Positions 9,091 to 17,837 of a DNA stretch of 64,000 nucleotides are shown here, piece after piece. Source of the stretch: Aquaspirillum sp. LM1. GTDB lineage: Bacteria > Pseudomonadota > Gammaproteobacteria > Burkholderiales > Aquaspirillaceae. The DNA is taken from positions 496,001 through 560,000 of the forward strand of contig NZ_CP019509.1 in assembly GCF_002002905.1 (NCBI RefSeq), given 5' to 3'. How positions within the stretch are numbered: position 1 is the first letter of the stretch; each line of letters starts with the position of its first letter. Both the position numbers and the translations under genes were made by a program. The notes beneath the pieces are model-generated. The model was not told the DNA's origin. It made no database searches and saw only the letters and a list, made by a program, of their open reading frames with translations.

Positions 9091-9486
9091 ATGCGGCATT
9101 ACGAAATCGTATTTATCGTCCATCCTGACCAAAGCGAGCAGGTGCCGGCGATGATCGAACGCTACAAGGGCATGGTGCTCGGTCGCGAAGGCAAGATGCA
9201 TCGCCTGGAAGACTGGGGCCGCCGCCAACTGGCTTACCCGATCCAGAAAATCCACAAAGCCCACTATGTTCTGATGAACATTGAGTGCGACCGTGAAACT
9301 CTGGAAGAACTGGAACACGCGTTCAAATTCAACGACGCCGTGCTGCGTCATCTGACCGTCAAGATGGACCGCGCCGTGGTCGAAGCTTCCCCGATGATGA
9401 AGGAAGAAAAGGCCAAGAATCTGCTGGACAGCGCAGCAGGCACGCAAGAAGTTGCAGCCGAAGCCCAAGCCGCCGCTGCCGAGTGA
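9091..9486 (+). CDS. rpsF: 30S ribosomal protein S6
   Basis: S6 binds 16S rRNA with S18 in the platform of the small subunit. The 131-residue protein starts [14 protein letters not shown] at the ATG at 9091, with AGGAG at 9081-9085; an upstream ATG at 9058 lies inside the leader hairpin and is not used. The core [17 protein letters not shown] and the alanine- and glutamate-rich tail ([10 protein letters not shown]) are usual for proteobacterial S6. It is the first gene of rpsF-priB-rpsR-rplI. Confidence 0.97.
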   Translation: MRHYEIVFIVHPDQSEQVPAMIERYKGMVLGREGKMHRLEDWGRRQLAYPIQKIHKAHYVLMNIECDRETLEELEHAFKFNDAVLRHLTVKMDRAVVEASPMMKEEKAKNLLDSAAGTQEVAAEAQAAAAE

Positions 9487-9499
9487 TTGGCACAATCGG

Positions 9500-9790
9500 G
9501 TGGTTCTGACCGGGCTTGCCCGTGTGCATGATGCCCTGCGCTACACCCCGGCTGGCATTGCCGTGCTGGAGTTTGCGCTGGAGCATGTGTCCCGGCAAAG
9601 CGCCGGAGGCTTTGAGCGCGATGTGCGCTGCCTGGTGCAGGCCTTGCTGGTTGGCCCGCTGGCCACTGAGCTGGCCGCATCGCTCAATGAGCGCACGGTG
9701 ACCGCACAAGGCTTTCTGGCCGCGCGCAGCCTGAGAAACCCGAAGCTGGTGCTGCACATCCAACACGTTGAATTTGAAAAAGGTATTTAA
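9500..9790 (+). CDS. priB: Primosomal replication protein PriB
   Basis: PriB is a single-stranded DNA binding OB-fold protein that helps PriA restart stalled forks. The core [18 protein letters not shown] and the end [20 protein letters not shown] are diagnostic. Its place between rpsF and rpsR is the usual one in Betaproteobacteria. The start is uncertain. Family members often begin MNR-V-L-TG, but here NRVVLTG is preceded by no ATG. I take the GTG at 9500 (96 residues, 13 bases after the rpsF stop); a TTG at 9452 would give 112 residues and overlap rpsF by 35 bases. No strong ribosome binding site marks either, so translation may be coupled to rpsF. Confidence 0.88.
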   Translation: MVLTGLARVHDALRYTPAGIAVLEFALEHVSRQSAGGFERDVRCLVQALLVGPLATELAASLNERTVTAQGFLAARSLRNPKLVLHIQHVEFEKGI

Positions 9791-9791
9791 C

Positions 9792-10019
9792 ATGGCACGT
9801 CAATTGTTCAAGCGCCGCAAGTTTTGCCGCTTTACTGCCGAAGGCATCAAGGAAATCGACTACAAGAGCGTCGATCTGCTGAAAGACTTCATCGCCGAAA
9901 ACGGCAAGATCATCCCGGCTCGTATCACTGGCACCAAGGCCCGCTATCAGCGTCAGCTGTCGACCGCGATCAAGCGCGCCCGTTTCCTGGCGCTGATGCC
10001 GTACACCGACCAGCACTAA
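9792..10019 (+). CDS. rpsR: 30S ribosomal protein S18
   Basis: S18 pairs with S6 on 16S rRNA. The 75-residue sequence [20 protein letters not shown] through [12 protein letters not shown] is complete. The ATG at 9792 follows the priB stop by one base, with AAGG as ribosome binding site; a longer upstream in-frame start at 9768 lies inside priB and is not needed. The single-cysteine KFCRF form is that of zinc-independent S18. Confidence 0.97.
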   Translation: MARQLFKRRKFCRFTAEGIKEIDYKSVDLLKDFIAENGKIIPARITGTKARYQRQLSTAIKRARFLALMPYTDQH

Positions 10020-10038
10020 GATTTAGGAGCCGAGAACC

Positions 10039-10491
10039 ATGCAAATCATTCTTCTGGAAAAAGTGGCCAACCTGGGTCAGCTGGGCGATATCGTCAAGGT
10101 TAAAGACGGTTACGCACGTAACTTCCTGATTCCGCAAGGCAAGGCCAAGCGCGCCACCGACGCCAACCTGAAGGAATTTGAAGCCCGTCGCGCCGAACTG
10201 GAAAAGCAGCAAGCCGAAATTCTGGCCGCTGCCCAGGCTCGTGGCGAAAAGCTGGCTGGCGCTGCTGTCACCGTCGCTCAAAAGGCTGGCGTGGATGGCC
10301 GTCTGTTTGGCTCGGTGGGTAACGCCGACATTGCCGAAGCCATCACCGCTACTGGCATTGAAGTGAAAAAGGCTGAAGTTCGTCTGCCGGACGGCCCGTT
10401 CAAGGCCATCGGCGAGTACGAAGTGGAAGTCGCCCTGCACCACGATGTGGTGGTGAACATCACCGTGACGGTGGTGGGCGCTGCTGCCTGA
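10039..10491 (+). CDS. rplI: 50S ribosomal protein L9
   Basis: L9 is a two-domain protein bound to 23S rRNA near the L1 stalk. The 150-residue sequence starts [20 protein letters not shown], with the N-terminal motif [13 protein letters not shown], a long linker helix rich in Ala, Glu and Lys (residues about 40-75), and a C-terminal domain with [23 protein letters not shown] ribosome binding site lies at 10024-10029. It is the last gene of the operon and is followed by a strong terminator. Confidence 0.97.
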   Translation: MQIILLEKVANLGQLGDIVKVKDGYARNFLIPQGKAKRATDANLKEFEARRAELEKQQAEILAAAQARGEKLAGAAVTVAQKAGVDGRLFGSVGNADIAEAITATGIEVKKAEVRLPDGPFKAIGEYEVEVALHHDVVVNITVTVVGAAA

Positions 10492-10513
10492 GTATTGCGC
10501 AGTGGAAAAAAGA

Positions 10514-10541
10514 ACCGCCGGCCTGTGCTGGCGGTTTTTTT
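10514..10541 (+). terminator. Rho-independent terminator after rplI
   Basis: The stem ACCGCC (10514-10519) and GGCGGT (10530-10535) closes a 10-base loop and is followed by a run of T. It ends the rpsF-priB-rpsR-rplI operon. Confidence 0.9.
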
Positions 10542-10667
10542 ATGGGCGGGCCGCTGCCCGTGCCCCTCTGATGGCCGGCGCGTTTTCCCGCAAGCGGCTG
10601 CCAGCGTGTGCCACAATGCCGCCATGGGCGTCTCCCTGTGGCTTGTTTTTTTCTGGCGTGAACGTGA

Positions 10668-11657
10668 ATGCTGAAACGATTTTTTCTGATGCTGCTGCTG
10701 ATCGGCGGGCTGGGTGCAGGCAGCACCTGGTGGGTGCTATCGCCGTATCCAGCCACCGGTTTTCCGCTGGAATTCACCATTGAGCCCAACCAGGGGTTGG
10801 GGGAAATTGCGCAAACGCTGGCGCAGTCCGGTGCCGTGCGTCATGCCGGGGCGTTCATGCTGCTGGCCAAGTTGAGCGGCGATGCCCCACGGCTCAAGGC
10901 CGGGGATTACCGGCTGACCCAGCCGATGTCAATGTGGGCGGTGATGCAAAAGCTGGCCAGAGGCGAAACCAGCTTGCAGGGGGTCACCATCCGTGAAGGC
11001 TGGACCTTGCGTCAGTTTCGTGCCGAGCTGGACCGCCACCCAGCCCTGCGCCACGACACCAGCCAGTGGTCAGACGCCGAATTGCTGGCCAAACTCAAGC
11101 TGAATGCCACGCATGGCGAAGGTCTGTTTTTTCCCGACACCTACCGCTTTTTGCGCGGCAGCAGCGATATTCTGGTGCTGCGCCAGGCGGCGCAGCTATT
11201 GCAGCGCGAGCTGGACACCGCCTGGGCGCAGCGTGCGCCCGGCCTGCCCTACGCCACCCCGTATGAAGCGCTGATCATGGCCAGCCTGATTGAAAAGGAA
11301 ACCGGCCAGGCCGCCGACCGGCCCATGATTGCCCGGGTGTTTCTCAACCGGCTGGCCATTGGCATGCGCCTGCAAACCGACCCCAGTGTCATTTACGGCC
11401 TGGGCGAGGCCTTTGACGGCAACCTCACCCGCGTTCACCTGCAAACCGACACCCCGTACAACACCTATACCCGCGCCGGCCTGCCGCCCAGCCCGATCGC
11501 CCTGCCGGGCCGGGCCGCGCTGCATGCCGCATTGCATCCGGCAGAAGGCCGGGCGCTGTATTTTGTGGCGCGGGGCGACGGCAGCTCACAGTTTTCCGAG
11601 ACACTGGACCAACACAACCAGGCGGTGCGCCGCTACATCCTGGGCAAGAAAGACTGA
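10668..11657 (+). CDS. mltG: Endolytic murein transglycosylase MltG
   Basis: MltG (YceG family) is an inner-membrane lytic transglycosylase thought to cut nascent glycan strands and so help end their growth. The 329-residue protein has one N-terminal membrane helix (FFLMLLLIGGLGAGSTWW), a LysM-like region (IEPNQGLGEIAQTLAQSG), and the catalytic domain with ASLIEKETG near residue 206, where the glutamate is the catalytic acid, followed by VFLNRLAIGMRLQTDPSVIYG and YNTYTRAGLPPSPIALPG. It heads a run mltG-tmk-holB-tatD with very short gaps or overlaps, the standard proteobacterial order. Confidence 0.95.
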   Translation: MLKRFFLMLLLIGGLGAGSTWWVLSPYPATGFPLEFTIEPNQGLGEIAQTLAQSGAVRHAGAFMLLAKLSGDAPRLKAGDYRLTQPMSMWAVMQKLARGETSLQGVTIREGWTLRQFRAELDRHPALRHDTSQWSDAELLAKLKLNATHGEGLFFPDTYRFLRGSSDILVLRQAAQLLQRELDTAWAQRAPGLPYATPYEALIMASLIEKETGQAADRPMIARVFLNRLAIGMRLQTDPSVIYGLGEAFDGNLTRVHLQTDTPYNTYTRAGLPPSPIALPGRAALHAALHPAEGRALYFVARGDGSSQFSETLDQHNQAVRRYILGKKD

Positions 11658-11663
11658 TCGACC

Positions 11664-12293
11664 ATGGCGTGTTTCATTACCCTGGAAGGCATTGATGGCG
11701 CAGGTAAAACCTCGCATCTGCCCGCCCTGCGCAACAGCCTGCTGGCGCAGGGCATCGACCCACTGCTGACCCGCGAACCGGGCGGCACCCCGCTGGGCGA
11801 ACAACTGCGCAGCCTGCTGCTCGACCCGGCCACCCACGCCACGCTGGACACCGAAACCCTGCTGATGTTTGCCGCCCGTTGCGAACATGTGCATACCGTG
11901 ATCCGTCCGGCGCTGGCGCAAGGCCGCTGGGTGCTGTCCGACCGCTTTACCGACGCCACCTTTGCCTTTCAGGGGGGCGGGCGTGGGGTGGATCCGGCGC
12001 GGATTGCCGTGCTGGAACACTGGGTGCAGCAGGGCCTGCAACCTGACCTCACCCTGCTGTTTGACGCGCCAATCGACGTGGCCCACGCCCGCATGGCCGG
12101 CGAGCGCGAGCTGGACCGCTTTGAGCAGGAAGCCCAGGCGTTTCACCAGCGCGTGCGCGATGCCTATCTGGCCCGCGCCGCCGCCGACCCACAGCGGGTG
12201 GTGGTGATTCGCGCTGACCAGCCGCTGGAACAGGTGCGCGCCGACGCCCTGGCCGCGCTGGCGCAACTGCTGGCGCGAAAGGGCTGCGCATGA
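11664..12293 (+). CDS. tmk: Thymidylate kinase
   Basis: The enzyme phosphorylates dTMP to dTDP. The 209-residue sequence has the P-loop [11 protein letters not shown] at residues 8-18, the DR(Y/F)-type motif [17 protein letters not shown] near 92-108, and the [11 protein letters not shown] substrate motif near 36. It starts 6 bases after mltG and its stop overlaps the holB ATG by 4 bases, so the genes are likely translated together. Confidence 0.96.
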   Translation: MACFITLEGIDGAGKTSHLPALRNSLLAQGIDPLLTREPGGTPLGEQLRSLLLDPATHATLDTETLLMFAARCEHVHTVIRPALAQGRWVLSDRFTDATFAFQGGGRGVDPARIAVLEHWVQQGLQPDLTLLFDAPIDVAHARMAGERELDRFEQEAQAFHQRVRDAYLARAAADPQRVVVIRADQPLEQVRADALAALAQLLARKGCA

Positions 12294-13279
12294 GCCTGCT
12301 GCCCTGGCAACTGGCCGACTGGCAGCGCTTTGCCGCGCAGTTTTCCCGCCTGCCGCATGCGCTGCTGCTCACCGGCCCGGCGGGTATTGGCAAGGGCGCA
12401 TTTGCCCGCCATGTGGCACAGGCGCTGCTGTGCGAACACCCACAGCCCGACCAGCGCCCTTGCGGCCAGTGCGAGGCCTGCCACTGGTTTGCCCAGCAGG
12501 CGCACCCGGACTTCCGGGGGCTGCGCCCGGACAGCGAAGAAACCAGCGACGGCAAACCGGCCGCCCGCAAGCTGGAAGTCATCAAGATTGAAGCGGTGCG
12601 CGGGGTGATCGACTTTGCTTACCTCAGCTCGCACCGGGGCGGGCGGCGGGTGATTCTGATCGAACCCGCCGAGGCAATGAACCTGAACGCCGCCAATGCG
12701 CTGCTGAAAGTGCTGGAAGAGCCGCCCGGCGATGTGGTGTTCCTGCTGGTCAGCCATGCGCTGCAAAAACTGCTGCCCACCCTGCGCAGCCGCTGCCGGA
12801 TTTTTCCGCTGACCGCGCCCGATCAGGCGCAGGCGCTGGCCTGGCTCAACAGCCACGGCGAAACCGACGCTGCCACCGAACTGGCCCACGCCGGTGGCGC
12901 GCCGTTTGCGCTGGACGACGCCGCGCTACGCCCCTTGCGGCGCAAGCTGCTGGCCGCGCTGAGCCAGCCGGGCATGACCGCCATTCTGGATGCCGCCGGC
13001 GCGCTGGACAGCGCCAAACTGCCGCTGGCCGTGCCGGTGGGCTGGGTGCAACGCTGGCTGCACGATCTGGCTGGATTGAGGCTGGCGGGCTTGATCCGTT
13101 ATTATCCGGATGAACGGGCCGCGCTGAATGCGCTGGCCCCCCGGCTGGACCCGCGCCGCCTGCATGGTTTTAACGAGACGCTGATGCAGCTGTCGCGCTT
13201 TGGCCACCACACCCTGAATGTGCGCATGCAGATGGAACAGCTCTTGCTGGAATACCAGGCGCTGTTTGCCGCCGCCTGA
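12290..13279 (+). CDS. holB: DNA polymerase III subunit delta'
   Basis: Delta' is the fixed arm of the clamp loader. The 329-residue protein has an AAA+ core with a P-loop variant [13 protein letters not shown] near residue 27, the zinc-binding [18 protein letters not shown] segment near 59, [12 protein letters not shown] near 133, and the SRCRIFPL sensor region near 167. The C-terminal collar domain ends in [19 protein letters not shown]. It overlaps tmk by 4 bases and is followed after 30 bases by tatD. Confidence 0.95.
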   Translation: MSLLPWQLADWQRFAAQFSRLPHALLLTGPAGIGKGAFARHVAQALLCEHPQPDQRPCGQCEACHWFAQQAHPDFRGLRPDSEETSDGKPAARKLEVIKIEAVRGVIDFAYLSSHRGGRRVILIEPAEAMNLNAANALLKVLEEPPGDVVFLLVSHALQKLLPTLRSRCRIFPLTAPDQAQALAWLNSHGETDAATELAHAGGAPFALDDAALRPLRRKLLAALSQPGMTAILDAAGALDSAKLPLAVPVGWVQRWLHDLAGLRLAGLIRYYPDERAALNALAPRLDPRRLHGFNETLMQLSRFGHHTLNVRMQMEQLLLEYQALFAAA

Positions 13280-13309
13280 CCGACTGAACACGCTGACACG
13301 AGTCCCGAC

Positions 13310-14086
13310 ATGCTGGTTGATTCCCACTGCCACCTGAATTTCCCCGACCTGATCCAGCGCATTGACGCCATCCGCGACAATATGGCCGCCCAGGCGGTCA
13401 GCCATGCGCTGGTGATTTCGGTCAACCGCCCCGACTACCCGGCGGTGCGCGAGCTGGCCGAGCGCTTCGACAATTTTTACGCCACCGTTGGCGTGCATCC
13501 GGATGTGGAAAACAGCCCGGAATTCAGCGAAGACGACCTGGTGGCCGAGGCGCAGCACCCCAAAGTGGTGGGCATTGGCGAAACCGGGCTGGACTACCAC
13601 TGGTGCAAGGGCGAGCTGGAATGGCAGCGCGAACGCTTTCGCGTGCATATCCGCGCCGCCCGGCGCAGCGGCCTGCCGCTGATTATCCACACCCGCGACG
13701 CCGCCGACGACACCCTGGCGGTGATGCGTGCAGCCGGGGCCGACGCCGCTGGCGGGGTGATGCACTGCTTTACCGAAAGCTGGGAAGTGGCATCGGCGGC
13801 GCTGGACCTGGGTTTTTACATTTCGTTTTCCGGGATTGTCACCTTCAAGAGCGCCAGCACCGTCAAGGACGTGGCGCGCAAGGTTCCGCTGGATCGCCTG
13901 CTGATCGAAACCGATTCGCCGTACCTGGCCCCGGTGCCGCATCGCGGCAAAACCAACGAACCGGCGTATGTGCGCCAGGTGGCCGCACATATTGCCGAGC
14001 TGCGCGGGCTGTCGCTGGAGGCGGTGGCCGAGGCCAGCACCGACAATTTCTTTACCCTGTTTGCCAAGGTACCCCGTGGACGTTGA
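13310..14086 (+). CDS. TatD family metal-dependent hydrolase (YcfH type)
   Basis: TatD-family proteins are TIM-barrel metal hydrolases with DNase or deacylase activity. All metal ligands are visible in 258 residues: DSHCHLNF at residues 4-11, GIGETGLDY near 90, IIHTRDA near 126, GVMHCFTES near 147, and the late aspartate in IETDSPYLAPVPHRGK near 203. It follows holB closely, the standard place for the YcfH member, and its 3' end overlaps the next gene by 11 bases. Confidence 0.93.
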   Translation: MLVDSHCHLNFPDLIQRIDAIRDNMAAQAVSHALVISVNRPDYPAVRELAERFDNFYATVGVHPDVENSPEFSEDDLVAEAQHPKVVGIGETGLDYHWCKGELEWQRERFRVHIRAARRSGLPLIIHTRDAADDTLAVMRAAGADAAGGVMHCFTESWEVASAALDLGFYISFSGIVTFKSASTVKDVARKVPLDRLLIETDSPYLAPVPHRGKTNEPAYVRQVAAHIAELRGLSLEAVAEASTDNFFTLFAKVPRGR

Positions 14087-14840
14087 TGTCTTGATCCTGG
14101 GCTGCGGATCCAGCTCCGGCACCCCGGCCATCGGCTGCGCCTGCCCAACCTGCGTCTCCGCCGACCCGAAAAACCGGCGCACCCGCGCCAGCACACTGCT
14201 GCGCGCCAACGGGGTGAACTTCCTGATCGATACCGGCCCCGACCTGCGCCAGCAGGCGCTGCGCGAGGGCCTGCGCCAGGTGGATGCGGTGCTCTACACC
14301 CACCCGCACGCCGACCACCTGAACGGCATCGACGACCTGCGCGCCTTTTGCTACCTCAAGCGCGGGGCGATTCCGCTGTTTGGCAGCCGCTTCATGATGG
14401 ACAATATCCGCGACCGCTTTGGCTACGCGCTGCACGCCGCCGGGCCGCAATGGGACAAACCGGTGCTGGAAACCCACGCCATTGATGGCCCGTTTGCCTA
14501 TGCCGGGGTAACGGTCACGCCGATTCCGGTGTTGCATGGCCAATGGCCGATTCTGGGCTGGCGGATTGGCGAGGTGGCCTACCTGACCGACATCTCGTCG
14601 ATTCCCGACGCCAGCTGGCCACTGCTGGCCGGCGTGCGCCTGTTGCTGCTCGACTGCCTGCGCATGACCCCCTACCCCTCCCACCTGAGCTTTGCCCAGG
14701 CGCTGGAACTGGCCGCCCGGCTGGCCGCGCCGCGTACCGTGCTGATCCACATGACCCACGAACTGGAATACCACACCTTGAGCGCGCAATGCCCGCCAGG
14801 GGTGGTGGTGGGCTACGATGGCATGCGCCTGCACGGTTGA
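14076..14840 (+). CDS. MBL-fold hydrolase, PhnP-like
   Basis: The protein is a 254-residue metallo-beta-lactamase fold enzyme. The best start is GTG at 14076, which overlaps tatD and gives the natural N-terminus VDVLILGCGSSSGTPAIGC. A CACPTC pair of cysteines near residue 19, NFLIDTGPDLR, and the metal motif THPHADHLNGIDDLRAF near 70 are as in PhnP, a phosphoribosyl cyclic phosphodiesterase; later ligands include a histidine in LHGQWPILGWR and in LIHMTHELEY. There are no phn genes nearby, so the substrate here is open; many proteobacteria carry this gene after tatD. Confidence 0.85.
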   Translation: MDVDVLILGCGSSSGTPAIGCACPTCVSADPKNRRTRASTLLRANGVNFLIDTGPDLRQQALREGLRQVDAVLYTHPHADHLNGIDDLRAFCYLKRGAIPLFGSRFMMDNIRDRFGYALHAAGPQWDKPVLETHAIDGPFAYAGVTVTPIPVLHGQWPILGWRIGEVAYLTDISSIPDASWPLLAGVRLLLLDCLRMTPYPSHLSFAQALELAARLAAPRTVLIHMTHELEYHTLSAQCPPGVVVGYDGMRLHG

Positions 14841-15036
14841 AGCTGTCTTTCATCCAAAATGCATGGTATGATCGATGGAAAAAATTCCATCCGCCTATTA
14901 CACAGCCATTTTGCCTTGCTTTGGTCGCTTGCGTGAGCGGTTCATCCGTTTGTGGTGGGTAAAATATTCTGTGTGACACACGATTTTTTTTGAAATGTTT
15001 TGCCTGTTTCACTGATATTTATAGCGTAGTTTTACT

Positions 15037-15063
15037 TAACTTCGCCTGACGCTTGGCCGATAA
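15037..15063 (+). promoter_or_regulatory. Sigma-28 (FliA) type promoter before the chemoreceptor
   Basis: GCCGATAA at 15056-15063 is a perfect match to the sigma-28 -10 element. Eleven bases upstream, TAACTTCG at 15037-15044 matches the first part of the -35 consensus TAAAGTTT. The site lies 90 bases before the ATG of a chemoreceptor gene, the usual kind of target. Confidence 0.75.
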
Positions 15064-15153
15064 TAATAGACTTAACGCACACCCCTAACTGCCTTGGCCG
15101 TGTCTTGTCCGACCGGTCGCACAGCGCGTTTTTGCCACTGACTGGAATCCTGC

Positions 15154-16476
15154 ATGTTCAACAGCAAACTCAAACAAGAAATCGCCAACCTGCAACAGCA
15201 AGCGCAGGCCACCGCTGCCGCTGAGGCCGCCCTGTCACGCGCCATGGCGGTGATCCGCTTTGACCGGGACGGCAATGTTCTGTCGGCCAATGAGCATTTC
15301 TTGCGCTTGCTGGGGTATCGCAACGAGAACGATGTGCGTGGCAAAAAACACAGCCAGCTGTGTAGCCGGGAAGAGGCCAACAGCCCGGCCTACCAGCAGT
15401 TTTGGGACAGCCTGCGCCGGGGCGAGCCGTTTACCGGCCAGGTCCGGCGTCAAACCGCCGAGGGCAAGGAAATCTGGCTGGAAGCCACCTACGCGCCGGT
15501 GCGCGATGGTCAGGGGCAGGTGATTTCGTATATCAAGCTGGCATCGGACATTACCGCACAGGTTGAGGCCGAAGCACGCAACCGCGCCAAGCTGAACGCC
15601 ATCAACCGCGCCATGGCGGTGATTGAATTTACCCCGGATGGCACGGTGATTGATGCCAATGACAACTTCCTGAAAGTGCTGGGCTATCGTCTGGATGAAG
15701 TCAAGGGCAAAACCCATCGCCTGTTCTGCGACCCGGCATTTTCCCAGTCAGCCGAATATCAAACCCACTGGCAAAATCTGGGGCGCGGTCAACTCTTTTC
15801 CGGGCAGATCAAGCGGCTGGCCAAGGACGGCTCGGTACGCTGGCTGGAGGCCAGCTACAACCCGGTATTTGCCACCGACGGCAAAACCGTGACTTCGGTG
15901 GTGAAATTTGCCTCGGACATTACCGAACGGGTGCTGTCGCAGAAAAAAGAAAGCGAAAGCGCCCGCTTTGCCTACGAAGTGGCGCAGGAAACCGAAGCGC
16001 TGTCCAGCACCGGGGCGGATAATATCCGCAGCAGCGGCGACGAAATCCAGCAAATGGCCGGCAGCATCGAGCAGGCCGGGCAGAATGTGCAGGCGCTGGG
16101 CCAGCGTTCCGAACAGATCACCTCAATTGTGCAGACCATCAAGGACATTGCCGACCAGACCAATCTGCTGGCACTGAACGCGGCCATTGAAGCCGCCCGC
16201 GCCGGCGAGCAAGGGCGCGGCTTTGCCGTGGTGGCCGACGAAGTGCGCAAGCTGGCCGAACGCACCACCACCTCCACCGCCGAAATCAGCAAGATGGTGT
16301 CGGAAATTCAGCAGCAAACCCAGGTGGCAGTGCAAAACATGTCGGCCATTCAGGAACAGGCGTCGCAAAGTGTGGTGCGCACCCGCGAAGCCGGGGAAAC
16401 CATGGGCCAGATCATGGAAGGCGCGCGCTCGGTGGTGAAGGCCATCAGCCAGTATGCAGTAGGCCAGCATGGCTGA
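15154..16476 (+). CDS. Soluble PAS-PAS methyl-accepting chemotaxis protein
   Basis: The 440-residue protein has two PAS domains in tandem (residues about 25-130 and 147-255; both start RAMAVI-F and end in F/LASDIT), then a receptor signalling domain with the highly conserved hairpin tip ([20 protein letters not shown] near 330, then [18 protein letters not shown]). No membrane helix is present, so it is a cytoplasmic sensor, like BdlA or Aer2-type receptors; PAS domains of this sort often sense redox or oxygen through FAD or haem. The part after the hairpin tip is short, about 70 residues, so the signalling domain has a shortened C-terminal helix, which overlaps the next gene by 8 bases. No C-terminal CheR-binding peptide is seen. 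Confidence 0.92.
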   Translation: MFNSKLKQEIANLQQQAQATAAAEAALSRAMAVIRFDRDGNVLSANEHFLRLLGYRNENDVRGKKHSQLCSREEANSPAYQQFWDSLRRGEPFTGQVRRQTAEGKEIWLEATYAPVRDGQGQVISYIKLASDITAQVEAEARNRAKLNAINRAMAVIEFTPDGTVIDANDNFLKVLGYRLDEVKGKTHRLFCDPAFSQSAEYQTHWQNLGRGQLFSGQIKRLAKDGSVRWLEASYNPVFATDGKTVTSVVKFASDITERVLSQKKESESARFAYEVAQETEALSSTGADNIRSSGDEIQQMAGSIEQAGQNVQALGQRSEQITSIVQTIKDIADQTNLLALNAAIEAARAGEQGRGFAVVADEVRKLAERTTTSTAEISKMVSEIQQQTQVAVQNMSAIQEQASQSVVRTREAGETMGQIMEGARSVVKAISQYAVGQHG

Positions 16477-16951
16477 CGCCCACCCGCTGCCCGCCGACGG
16501 CATCGCCATTGCCGGCCCCGCAGAACTGCCCGCCCTGGTTGAGCTGCTGACCCTGCTGTTTGCCCAGGAGGCCGACTTTACCCCCGACCCGGAACGCCAG
16601 CTGCGCGGCCTGCGCCAGCTCTTGGCACAACCCGACATCGGCCAGATTCTGGTCTGGCGTCAGGCCGGCGTGGTGTGCGGTATGGTGTCGCTGCTGTATA
16701 CCATCAGCACCGCGCTGGGTGGGCGGGTGGCCTGGCTGGAAGACATGGTGCTGCACCCCCTGGCACGCGGCCAGGGCGTTGGCGGCCAGTTGCTCGACGC
16801 CGCGCTGGCCCACGCCCGCGCCCAGGATTGCTTGCGAGTGACCCTGCTGACCGACAGCGACAACCTGCCGGCCCAGCGCTTTTATGCCCGCCACGGCTTT
16901 GCTCCATCGGCCATGCAGCCATGGCGGCAGGTGTTTGCCGGCCCGGCATAA
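16469..16951 (+). CDS. GNAT family N-acetyltransferase
   Basis: The 160-residue protein has the GNAT acetyl-CoA binding core: [20 protein letters not shown] near residue 88, with the RGQGVG pyrophosphate loop, then [19 protein letters not shown], the usual alpha4/beta6-beta7 segment. The acyl acceptor is not known. Its ATG overlaps the end of the chemoreceptor gene (ATGGCTGA), so the two are probably cotranscribed from the sigma-28-type promoter. Confidence 0.88.
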   Translation: MADAHPLPADGIAIAGPAELPALVELLTLLFAQEADFTPDPERQLRGLRQLLAQPDIGQILVWRQAGVVCGMVSLLYTISTALGGRVAWLEDMVLHPLARGQGVGGQLLDAALAHARAQDCLRVTLLTDSDNLPAQRFYARHGFAPSAMQPWRQVFAGPA

Positions 16952-17189
16952 CAAGCGCTCACCCCCTCCCTGATTCCGCGTTGTGCCGCCTTGCCGTACC
17001 TTGCCGGCGCGCCCTGGTTCAGCCGCTCAGCACCCTTTTGTCAGCGGCGCTCAGCCCAAATCGTGACCTGATTCCCGCCGCACCGCGCTGCATGCCCAGC
17101 CTGCTAGCCCAGGCGATGACCCCACCGTCTGTCCTCCCGGCGAAAAATGTGCCAGAATTCAGGCCATTGGATATCAGGCAGGTTGCATC

Positions 17190-17714
17190 ATGTTAGACCG
17201 GGACGGTTACCGCCCCAATGTCGGAATTATTCTGTGCAATGCCCGTAACGAAGTATTCTGGGGCAAGCGGGTGCGCGAGCACTCCTGGCAGTTTCCGCAA
17301 GGGGGCATCAAGCCGGGCGAAAGCCCGGAAGCGGCCATGTACCGCGAACTCATGGAAGAGGTCGGCCTGTCGCCGCACCATGTCAAGATTCTGGGCCGCA
17401 CCCGCGACTGGCTGCGCTACGAAGTGCCCACCCACTGGATTCGCCGCGAATGGCGCGGCAGCTACCGTGGGCAAAAGCAGATCTGGTTCTTGCTGCGCCT
17501 CACCGGGCGTGACAACGACGTCTGCCTGCGCGCCACCAGCCACCCCGAGTTTGACGCCTGGCGCTGGAACACCTATTGGGCACCAGTGGACGCGGTGATC
17601 GAATTCAAGCGCGACGTCTACCAGCGTGCGCTGGGCGAACTGGCCAAATTTCTCAAAGGCCTCGACCCGCGCGCCCTGCCGCCTGACCCGCCCGCAGCCA
17701 GCCAGCTGGATTGA
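17190..17714 (+). CDS. rppH: RNA pyrophosphohydrolase
   Basis: RppH removes pyrophosphate from 5'-triphosphate RNA and so starts 5'-end-dependent mRNA decay. The 174-residue protein begins [17 protein letters not shown] and holds the Nudix box [20 protein letters not shown] starting near residue 37; [21 protein letters not shown] is the typical C-terminal segment. It is read alone and followed by a terminator. The 238 bases before it show no other gene. Confidence 0.96.
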   Translation: MLDRDGYRPNVGIILCNARNEVFWGKRVREHSWQFPQGGIKPGESPEAAMYRELMEEVGLSPHHVKILGRTRDWLRYEVPTHWIRREWRGSYRGQKQIWFLLRLTGRDNDVCLRATSHPEFDAWRWNTYWAPVDAVIEFKRDVYQRALGELAKFLKGLDPRALPPDPPAASQLD

Positions 17715-17733
17715 CCTCCGGCCAGCCTGCTCC

Positions 17734-17769
17734 ATCCCGCCCGCCTTGCTGTGGCGGGATTTTCTTTTC
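17734..17769 (+). terminator. Rho-independent terminator after rppH
   Basis: ATCCCGCC at 17734-17741 pairs with GGCGGGAT at 17753-17760 across an 11-base loop, followed by TTTCTTTTCTT. Confidence 0.85.
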
Positions 17770-17837
17770 TTACTTGATCCTGCCGCAGTGGCCCCGCTTG
17801 TCAGCGCCGGGCTGCTGCAGCGGTATGGCGTGAACCC

